Shown: piece after piece, positions 41,312-49,400 of the stretch
Layout of the letters: every line of letters starts with the position of its first letter
Position numbering within the stretch: the first letter of the stretch is position 1
Assembly (NCBI RefSeq): GCF_000282655.1
Contig: NZ_AKIV01000148.1
Coordinates: 20,016 to 84,015, forward strand
Direction of reading: 5' to 3'
DNA: 64,000 bases
DNA from: Polaromonas sp. CF318
Lineage (GTDB): Bacteria; Pseudomonadota; Gammaproteobacteria; Burkholderiales; Burkholderiaceae_C
Program-made: the position numbers and the translations under genes
The notes under the pieces: generated by a model
Database searches by the model: none
What the model saw: the letters and a program-made list of their open reading frames with translations, nothing else
What the model was told of the DNA's origin: nothing

Positions 41312-41664
41312 GCCTGTTTCCCCTGCCGTGATTTGTAACTTGTAACGGCAGTGGTTCGCCTTTGTGCGCAGCTGTTGCGCATAGGCATCTGTCGCGCGAA
41401 AAAATGCCGTCTCCCGCGACTGTTACATGCCCGGACGGGCGTTTTCGTCGCCCTACCAAAACTGCTCCATCGCTTTGCCTGAAAAGGACACGTTGCTATA
41501 CAAGTCATAGCGAGTATCCGAGGCGGTTCGGGGTTTCTCCGTTGAGAACAATTGCTTGCATCGCTAACATGGTGCAACCGTGCCGGGGCGCCTCCACAGA
41601 CAGCGATTCCGGTTTTTTTGGATGTGCGTTCGCGCACTTTTTCAGCGCCACGCACAGGACCCGG
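41312..41664. other. Intergenic region before L,D-transpeptidase 2
   Basis: No gene is supported in 353 bases; the frame that covers it has a biased composition. A short dyad GCTAT-(7 nt)-ATAGC lies at 41495-41511. In-frame upstream starts for the next gene exist here but would precede its signal peptide. Confidence 0.4.
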
Positions 41665-42372
41665 ATGTTGTTCGCAGGCAGGAAACACGCAGCAAAAATC
41701 GCCCTCGCGACGGCCTTTGCCGTTCTTGCCGCGAGCCCTTTGTTTTCCGTTGCCGCGCCGCTGGCGCCCTACACCGACACCGCCGCCACGCCTGCCGCAA
41801 GTCCCGACACCGGCATGGTGCTGGTTTCCGCCTCTCCTGATGCACGCCAGGCTTTGCGTTGGGTGGTGGATGCGCGCGACAACGAAGGCCTGCCCTTTGT
41901 GATCGTCGACAAAAAAGGCGGTCGCATCTTTGTGTTCGAGGCGGGCGGCCAGCTGCGCGGTACGTCGCCCGCGTTGACGGGCCTGGCGCCCGGCGACCAC
42001 AGCGTGCCCGGCATGGCGCAGCGCAGCGTGGCCAGCCTGCGCGAGGATGAACGCACCACGCCCGCGGGCCGTTTTGTCTCCGAGCCCGGCCATAACCTGC
42101 AGGGTGAGGCCATTGTCTGGATCGATTACGCGGCCAAGCTCGCCATACACCGCCTGCGCCCCGCGCCGCCGGCCGAGCGCCGCGCGGAGCGCCTGGCCTC
42201 GGAAACACCCGACGACAACCGCATTTCCATGGGCTGCGTGGTGGTGCCGGTCCGCTTTTACGAAACCGTGGTCGGCCCCGTCCTGGGAAAAAGCCGCGGC
42301 ATCGTTTACGTGCTGCCCGACACCCAGCCTCTGGCCAGCATGCTGGGTGCGCTGCAGCTCAGCCAGCGCTAG
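41665..42372 (+). CDS. L,D-transpeptidase-like protein 2
   Basis: A 235-residue protein; start MLFAGRKHAAKIALATAFAV at 41665 gives a signal peptide ending near SVAAP. The YkuD-like part parallels the gene at 37514: TTPAGRFVSEPGHN, IVWIDYAAKLAIHRLR, and DDNRISMGCVVVPVRFYETV with the Cys nucleophile. His before Gly-Cys is Met, as it is Tyr in the other copy. Export to the periplasm and a role in peptidoglycan cross-linking are likely, but the altered active-site neighbour leaves activity open. Confidence 0.75.
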   Translation: MLFAGRKHAAKIALATAFAVLAASPLFSVAAPLAPYTDTAATPAASPDTGMVLVSASPDARQALRWVVDARDNEGLPFVIVDKKGGRIFVFEAGGQLRGTSPALTGLAPGDHSVPGMAQRSVASLREDERTTPAGRFVSEPGHNLQGEAIVWIDYAAKLAIHRLRPAPPAERRAERLASETPDDNRISMGCVVVPVRFYETVVGPVLGKSRGIVYVLPDTQPLASMLGALQLSQR

Positions 42373-42557
42373 TCCTTTTCGGGCCGCAACCTTCCTGGCT
42401 GCTTTTGTAAGGCCCCTGCCTGCAAGCGGCTGCTTGCACAACTACACGCGCGTCAGCCATGCCCTACTTGCAGCGGGCCTTCAGGCTGGCATGGGCGGCA
42501 CAGCGCGCTGTCTACATTGGAGTTGTCTTTCAACCATGACTCTTTAGGAGAAACAGC

Positions 42558-42632
42558 ATGCCCATCATTGCCTGGCTACTTGGTGTCCCCCTCAGCGTGA
42601 TCCTGATCCTGATGCTGCTGGGCGTGTTTTAG
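42558..42632 (+). CDS. 24-residue hydrophobic membrane peptide
   Basis: A tiny frame, MPIIAWLLGVPLSVILILML plus four residues. It is wholly hydrophobic apart from a central Pro. TTTAGGAG lies 8 nt before the ATG and a terminator follows 37 nt after the stop, so it sits in its own transcription unit. Length suggests a single membrane helix; function unknown. Confidence 0.6.
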   Translation: MPIIAWLLGVPLSVILILMLLGVF

Positions 42633-42668
42633 GCGCCACACGCTGAGCGGCCTCGCGGCCGTTCAAAC

Positions 42669-42696
42669 AAAAAGCCCGCATTGGCGGGCTTTTTGT
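42669..42696. terminator. Bidirectional terminator
   Basis: AAAAAGCCCGC and GCGGGCTTTTT with loop ATTG; it serves the small peptide gene and the convergent helicase gene. Confidence 0.85.
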
Positions 42697-45033
42697 TTAC
42701 AGCGCGGCGGCGGTCTCCCTGCGCCGTGCGTGCACACGCGCCACCTTCCACCAGCCCGGCAGCAGGCTTTGTATTTCGGGCCGGGTAAAGCGGTCGTCTA
42801 TCAGGTAGACCACGCCGCGGTCGGAGGTCGTGCGTATCACCCGGCCGGCGGCCTGCACCACTTTCTGCAGGCCGGGGTAGAGGTAGGTGTAGTCATAACT
42901 CTGGGCCGCGCCGAAGTTGGCGCCCATGCGCTCGCGGATCTGCTCGTTCACCGCGTTGACCTGCGGCAGGCCCAGGGTGGCGATGAAAGCGCCTATCAGG
43001 CGCTCGCCCGGCAGGTCTATGCCTTCGGCGAAGGAGCCGCCCAGCACGGCAAAACCTATGCCTTGCGAGGCCGGTGTGAAGCGCGCGAGGAAGGCGTCGC
43101 GCGCGGCTTCCTCCATGCCGCGCGTCTGCTCCCACACCGGAATGTGCGGATAACGTTGGCGAAACAGCGCCAGGAGTTGCTGCAGGTAGTCGTAGCTGCT
43201 CAAAAACGCCAGGTAGTTGCCGGGCCGGCCCTCGTACTGCCGCGCCATCAGGTCGATGATGGGCGAGAGCGAATCGCCCCGGTGCTGCAAGCGTGTGGAG
43301 ACGTCGCTGACCACCGAGACCTGCAGCTGTTCGGCCAGGAAGGGTGACTCCACCTCGGCCCACACCGTGCCGGCCGGCAGGCCCAGCGTGTCGGCGTAAT
43401 AGTTCTGCGGGCTCAGCGTGGCCGAAAACAGCGCCGCCGACTGCGCAGCCGCAAAGCGCGGCGCCAGAAAGGGCGCCGGCACCACGTTGCGGATGTTGAG
43501 CAGCGCGAGCGGCTGGCCCAGCGCCTGCCCGAATGCGCCCGGACCGGTGTCAACCTGCAGCGTCACGTCAAACAGCGAATGCTCGCCAAAGGCCTCGGCC
43601 ATGCGCGAGAAATGCAGGGCCTCGAAATAAAAATCCTGCAGCTCGCCGTCCATGCGCGTCGGGTTGGCCAGCAGGAAGTCGGTGACTTGCGTCAGCGCCT
43701 GGCCCAGGGTTTTGAGGAAAGGCGCGGGCAGCTCGGCATGGACCTGGTAGGGCTCGTCCTGTGCCTGCTGCAGCTCCTGCAGGCCGCGGTTGAGCCGCTC
43801 CAGCGCGCCGCGCACGGCGCGTGGCGCGCCGGCATGCACCTGCTGCAGCTGCGCCTGGCTCAGCGTGGCCGAATACATTTTTCGCGCGCGTTCCACCAGG
43901 TTGTGCGCCTCGTCCACCAGCACGGCCACGCGCCACTGGTTGCCCTGGGCCTGGCCGTGCAGCAGCGCGCTGGTGTCGAAGTAATAGTTGTAGTCGCCCA
44001 CCACCACGTCCGACCAGGTCACCAGCTCCTGGCTCAGGTAGTAAGGGCACACCTGGTGGTCCAGCGCCAGTTCGCGCAGCGCGGCCTTGTCCAGCGGGCC
44101 GTGCGCCGCGGCGTGCTTCACGGCGGCGCTGCGCGCCTGCGGCAGGCGGTCGTAAAAACCCTTGGCCAGCGGGCAGGCGTCGCCGTGGCAGGCCTTGCCC
44201 GGGTGCTCGCAGGCCTTGTCGCGCGCCACCAGTTCCAGCACCCGCAGCGGCAAGGCCTGGCTGCTGCCCTTGATGCGGTCCAGCGCATCCAGCGCCAGCC
44301 GGCGCCCCGGTGTTTTGGCGGCCAGGAAGAACAGCTTGTCGAGCTGCTTTTTCGGCATTGCCTTGAGCAACGGAAACACCGTGCCTATGGTCTTGCCTAT
44401 GCCCGTGGGCGCCTGCGCCATCAGGCAACTGCCGGCTTGCGCGGTCTTGTAGACGGCCTCGGCCAGTTCGCGCTGGCCGGGCCGGAAGGCGGGGTGCGGG
44501 AACGCCAGCGCCGTCAGTGCCGCGTCACGCGCCTGGCGGTGCGCCAGCTCCTGCTCGGCCCAGGCCAGGAAGCGTTCGCATTGCGCTTCAAAGTAGTCCT
44601 TGAGCGCGGCGGCCGTGAAATGTTCGGTCAGCGGGGTTTCCTGCGCGCTGGCCACGTCGAAGTAGACCAGCGTCAGGTTGATGTCGGGCAGCTGCCTGTC
44701 CTGGCACAGCAGCCAGCCGTAAATTTTCAGCTGCGCCCAGTGCAGGTGGCGGCGGTTGTCGGCCATGGCGTGCAGGTCGCCCCGGTAGGTCTTGACCTCT
44801 TCGAGCTGGTTTTGCTCGGGGTCGTAGCCGTCGGCGCGGCCGCGCACGGTCAGCGACTTGTACTCGCCCTCCAGGCTGACTTCGGCCTGGTAGGACTCGC
44901 CACGGCGCGACGCCACCAGCGCATGGCCGGCCATGCCTTCCTGGGCTGAAGGCGAGGGGGTAAAGCGCAGGTCCAGGTCGCCATGCTTGGCGGTGAACTC
45001 GCACAGGGCCCGGACGGCCACAAGGTATTTCAA
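42697..45033 (-). CDS. XPD/DinG-type helicase with N-terminal nuclease-like domain
   Basis: A 778-residue protein. Residues about 1-150 resemble a PD-(D/E)xK nuclease fold with VRGRADGYDPEQNQLEEVKT, having the Asp and Glu-x-Lys pattern. From about 180 it is a superfamily 2 helicase: Walker A APTGIGKT, DEAH box (VLVDEAHNLVERAR), C-terminal motifs LPGERLIGAFIATLGLP and GRVIRTTSDRG. Four Cys (CEHPGKACHGDACPLAKG and the later VCPYYLS) can bind the Fe-S cluster of XPD/DinG helicases. It probably processes DNA during repair. A start earlier than 45033 cannot be excluded. Confidence 0.85.
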   Translation of the reverse strand: MKYLVAVRALCEFTAKHGDLDLRFTPSPSAQEGMAGHALVASRRGESYQAEVSLEGEYKSLTVRGRADGYDPEQNQLEEVKTYRGDLHAMADNRRHLHWAQLKIYGWLLCQDRQLPDINLTLVYFDVASAQETPLTEHFTAAALKDYFEAQCERFLAWAEQELAHRQARDAALTALAFPHPAFRPGQRELAEAVYKTAQAGSCLMAQAPTGIGKTIGTVFPLLKAMPKKQLDKLFFLAAKTPGRRLALDALDRIKGSSQALPLRVLELVARDKACEHPGKACHGDACPLAKGFYDRLPQARSAAVKHAAAHGPLDKAALRELALDHQVCPYYLSQELVTWSDVVVGDYNYYFDTSALLHGQAQGNQWRVAVLVDEAHNLVERARKMYSATLSQAQLQQVHAGAPRAVRGALERLNRGLQELQQAQDEPYQVHAELPAPFLKTLGQALTQVTDFLLANPTRMDGELQDFYFEALHFSRMAEAFGEHSLFDVTLQVDTGPGAFGQALGQPLALLNIRNVVPAPFLAPRFAAAQSAALFSATLSPQNYYADTLGLPAGTVWAEVESPFLAEQLQVSVVSDVSTRLQHRGDSLSPIIDLMARQYEGRPGNYLAFLSSYDYLQQLLALFRQRYPHIPVWEQTRGMEEAARDAFLARFTPASQGIGFAVLGGSFAEGIDLPGERLIGAFIATLGLPQVNAVNEQIRERMGANFGAAQSYDYTYLYPGLQKVVQAAGRVIRTTSDRGVVYLIDDRFTRPEIQSLLPGWWKVARVHARRRETAAAL

Positions 45034-45184
45034 TCGGGGTGCGCTCTCTGGATGGGGGGAAGCGGACGGGGCAGGGCTTCATGGTAGCGCAGCCGCCTCT
45101 TCGCGAGATTGTTCCCTCAGTGGAAACAGAACATTACCGCGCCCGCCATTTACCGATGCACCGCAGCCGTCTACATTGACGCCC

Positions 45185-46123
45185 ATGGACCAAATTGTTG
45201 TGTGGCTGGAGCAGTACGGCCTGGCCGCCGTTTTCCTCAACATCGTGCTGGAGCAGCTCGGCCTGCCTGTCCCGGCCTACCCGGTGCTGATCCTCACCGG
45301 CGCCCTGAGCTTTGGTGGCCGGTATTCGGCCGGCGGCCTGCTCGCGACGGCCGTGCTGGCCTGCCTGATCGCCGACAGCCTCTGGTACTGGGCCGGCCAT
45401 CGCTACCGCAGCCGCGTGCTCAAGACCCTGTGCCGGATTTCGCTGTCGCCCGATTCCTGCGTGCGGCAGACCGAGTCCATCTTCACCCGCTGGGGCGCCA
45501 GGTCGCTGGTGCTGGCCAAGTTCATCCCGGGTTTCGCCTCGCTGGCCACCGCGCTGGCGGGCCGCACCGGCGTGCCTTTCGGCCGCTTCCTCTTTTTTGA
45601 TGCGATAGGCGCGGCGCTGTATGCCGGCGTAGGTCTGGCCATAGGCATGGTGTTCCATGACGCGGTGGCCGATGTGCTGGCCGTCTTCGAGCAGATGGGG
45701 CGCATAGGCCTGATGGTGCTGCTGGCCGCCTTCGCGCTCTTCCTGGCGCACAAATGGTGGCAGCGCCAGCGTTTTTACCGCCAGCTGCGCATGGCGCGCA
45801 TCACGCCGCAGGAATTGCTGCAGCTCACGCGCGGCGAGCAACCGGCCGTGATCCTCGACGTGCGCACCGAACTGAGCCGCGGCGCGGGCGGCATCATCCC
45901 GGGCGCCTTGCTGTGGTCGGACCCGGACCGCAAGATGGCCACGCTGGACCTGCCGCACGACGTGCCCGTGGTGGTGTATTGCGCCTGTCCTAACGACGCC
46001 TCGGCCGCCCAGGTGGCCAGGCGCCTGATGGCCGCGGGCTTCAGGAACGTGCGGCCGCTGCACGGCGGCATAGACGCCTGGCAGGCGGCCGGGCTGTCGC
46101 TGGAATACCCGCATGCCGTGTGA
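45185..46123 (+). CDS. DedA family membrane protein fused to a rhodanese domain
   Basis: A 312-residue protein; ATG 45185 starts the family-like MDQIVVWLEQYGLAAVFLNI. Residues 1-200 are a DedA (SNARE-associated/VTT) domain with about five membrane segments and the motif KFIPGFASLATALAGRTGVPFG, split over 90-120. Residues about 205-305 are a rhodanese domain with VILDVRTELSRG and active-site loop VVVYCACPNDASAAQVARRL, catalytic Cys present. DedA proteins move or flip lipids; a fused sulfurtransferase-like domain suggests redox or sulfur sensing at the membrane. Confidence 0.9.
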   Translation: MDQIVVWLEQYGLAAVFLNIVLEQLGLPVPAYPVLILTGALSFGGRYSAGGLLATAVLACLIADSLWYWAGHRYRSRVLKTLCRISLSPDSCVRQTESIFTRWGARSLVLAKFIPGFASLATALAGRTGVPFGRFLFFDAIGAALYAGVGLAIGMVFHDAVADVLAVFEQMGRIGLMVLLAAFALFLAHKWWQRQRFYRQLRMARITPQELLQLTRGEQPAVILDVRTELSRGAGGIIPGALLWSDPDRKMATLDLPHDVPVVVYCACPNDASAAQVARRLMAAGFRNVRPLHGGIDAWQAAGLSLEYPHAV

Positions 46124-46481
46124 ATGGGTAAAAGTACCTTTGCCTTTCGGGGAAGGGCGGCACTAAGCTCTTGTGCCCAAGCCGCTTGATCGGACTGCCG
46201 AAAAAAGAGGTCTTAAGTTCGCAAATTTGGCGCCCCCCGGCGGCTTGCCACACCCAAAAGAAGACAGGGTGTTGTCCTATGGCGGATTTTCCGGCGGCGC
46301 AGCACACTCGGGTTCGCAAACGCCGTGCAAAATGCATGAAGGCATCTCGCCTTTGCCAAGAAAGTAAACAGCAGCGCATGAAGCCCTCTTCGCCAGGCGA
46401 ATTGACCGCAGCCCACCGCCCGCATGGCGCGACGGGAGGGGCCGGCGACACGTTGGTGGGACTGTTCACCGGGGTGAAGCC
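46124..46481. other. Intergenic region with a short frame abutting the giant kinase
   Basis: No clear gene. A frame ending at 46485 overlaps the kinase GTG in a GTGA junction; its last 35 codons begin at ATG 46378 (MKPSSPGELTAAHRPHGATG). Composition is poor, so translation is doubtful, but it could be a leader peptide or a remnant. Confidence 0.35.
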
Positions 46482-49400
46482 GTGAAGCGCGACGAAACCC
46501 TGGCCCAGGCCAACGAGCGCCTGCAGGCCGAGGCGCTGGCGCTGGCCGAGGCCAACAAGGCCCTGATGCAGGAAGTCGCCGAGCAGCGCCGCGCCGCCGA
46601 GGTGCTCCGGGACGACGTGGACAGCCTGCGCAGCCTGGCGTCGATCTCGGCCGACTGGTACTGGGAGCAGGACGCCGATTACCGCTTCACCCGTTTCGCC
46701 GCCGAGCGCGGCGTGGGCAGCGTGGGCGGCAGCGATGCAGACCCGGACCTCAACAACGCCATCGGCAAGCAGCGCTGGGAGCTCGACGGCGCCTATCCCC
46801 TGAGCATGTCCTGGGACCATCACCGCGCGGTGCTGGAGGCGCGCCAGGCGTTCCGCGATTTTGAGTACATCCGCGTGCTGGGCGACGGCGTGGCTCATTA
46901 TTTTTCCGCCAGCGGCGTGCCGGTGTTCAACAAGCAGCAGGAGTTCACCGGCTACCGCGGCATCACGCGGGACACCACGGTGGCCAGGCGCATCGAGGAA
47001 AAAGAGCGCAAGGCCGCGCGTTTCCTCGACGACGTTGTCGACAACATGCCGGTCGCCGTGCACCTGAAGTCGGTGCAGGACGGCCTGCGCATCGTGGCCT
47101 GGAACAAGGCGGCCGAAAGCCTCTACGGCATACGGCGCGAGGACGCCATGGGCCGCACCGTGCACGACCTCTGGCCGCAGGACCACGCGGACCGGATCAA
47201 TGTCTCCGACGTGGAGGTGGCGAACACCGGCATCATGCAGGACTTCCCCGACCGGGTCATCATGACGCGGGACCGCGGCAGGATACGCGTGCACATGCGC
47301 AAGCTGCCGCTCAAGGACGGCGGCGGCAGGGTCACCCACATCCTGATCACGGCCGAGGACATCACCGAGCGCCTGGCCGCCGAGAACCGCTTGCGCAGCA
47401 GCCAGGCGCGGTTCAGAAGCCTCACCCAGCTCTCGTCCGACTGGTACTGGGAACAGGACAAAACCTTCCGCAACGTCTTTGTCTCCAACGATCCGCAGCG
47501 CTTTGCCCTGGGAACCCAGGTCATCGGGGAAGGGCTATGCCGATGGGACCTGCCCAACTCCGCGCCGCTTGTCGGCACGTGGGAGGAGCACAAGGCCGCC
47601 TTGCAGGCGCATTTGCCGTTTCGTAATTTTGAGTACCAGCTGACCAAGGCGGATGGCGGTGTCATTTACCGCAGCGTCAGCGGAGAGCCGGTGTTTGGCG
47701 ACGACGGAAGCTTCGAAGGCTACCGCGGCGTGGGAAGCGACATCACCGAGCGCAAGCAGACCGAAACCGCGCTGCGCACGAGCAATGCGCGTTTCCGGGC
47801 GGTGGTCGGGGCGCTTGCCGAAGGCGTGGTGCTGCGCGACGCCGAAGGCAAAATCATCGACTGCAACGCCAGCGCGGAGCGCATTTTCGGCAAGACCATG
47901 GCACAGATGAAGGGTCTGACCTCGGCGGCGCTGGATTGGGAGCGCTTGCGCGAGGACGGCACCCATATGCCCGAAGTTGAATGGGCCAGCGTGCGCGCCG
48001 TAACCAGCGGCCAGGCGCAGAGCAACGTCGTGCAGCGTTACCGCAGGCCCGACGGCAGCACCTTCTGGGGTCTCATCAACGTGCAGCCTCTCTTTGACGG
48101 CAAGGACGACAAGCCCATCGGCTTTGTCTCTTCCATCTCCGACATCACCAAGCGCAAGCAGGCCGAGGTGGAAATCGTCCGGCTCAACGTCGACCTGGAA
48201 AACCGCGTGCTGCGCAGGACGGCGCAGCTCGAGGCCGCCAACAAGGAGATGGAGGCCTTCTCCTATTCCGTGGCGCACGACCTGCGCACGCCGCTGAGCA
48301 CCATAGACGGCTTCTGCGCGCTGATGGAAAAGCACATGCCGCCGGCCGCCGGCGAGCGCGCCCTGCATTTCCTTGAGCGCATACGCAGCAGCGTGCGGCG
48401 CATGGGCGAGCTCACCGACGGGCTGCTGGCCCTCACGCGCCTGTCGCGCACCAGCATGGTCTGGGACACGGTTGACATCAGCGCCGAGGCGCTGCGCGTG
48501 GCCAGGCGGCTCAAGGATGCCGAGGCCGGGCGCGAGGCGCGCATCGCGATCGAGCCCGGGATGGAGGCGCGCGGCGACCAGGCCATGCTGGGCCAGGTGC
48601 TGGAGCAACTGCTCGCCAACGCCTGGAAGTTCAGCGCCAAGAAGGAGCGCGTCGAGATCGAGGTCGGGCGCCAGCGCGGCAAGGACGCCCAGCCCGTGTT
48701 CTTCGTGCGGGACAAGGGCGCCGGCTTTGACATGGCCTATGTCGACAAGCTGTTCGGCAACTTCGAGCGTCTGCACTCGCCCGAGGAGTTCGCCGGCAGC
48801 GGCATAGGCCTGGCCACGGCCAAGCGCATCGTGGACCGGCACGGCGGCAAGATCTGGGCGGAGTCGGTGGTCGGCGAAGGCAGCACCTTTTATTTTTCGC
48901 TGGGCGGCGACCAGACCGGCCTCGGGCAGGGCGGGCGGGGGGCTCAGGGCGCCCAGGCCGCCGAAACAGCGCACGAATCAGGCTTCTCCACGCTGGAGGC
49001 GCCTAGCAGCGCGCCCTTGAGCAGCGACAACGACGCCTTCATGCTCAACGACCAGCAGTTCAGCAACGCGTTCGAGCATGCCGCGATCGGCATGACGCTG
49101 ATAGGCATAGACTCGCGCCGCCTCAAGGTCAACACCGCCTTCTGCCAGATGCTGGGTTATTCCGAGGCGGAGATGCTGGCGCGCACCATCCACGACCTCA
49201 CCCACCCCGACGACATCGAATGGGACCTGGCGCAGCGCAAGCGCGCGCTGGCCGGCGAGATCGAATCCTTCCACACGGAAAAGCGCTACATCCACAAGGA
49301 CGGCCACATCGTCTGGGGCTATATGAGCTGCTCCCTGGTGCGCGACGAGGACCGCAAGCCGCTGCGCTTCATCGCGCAGATCCAGGACATCACCGAACGC

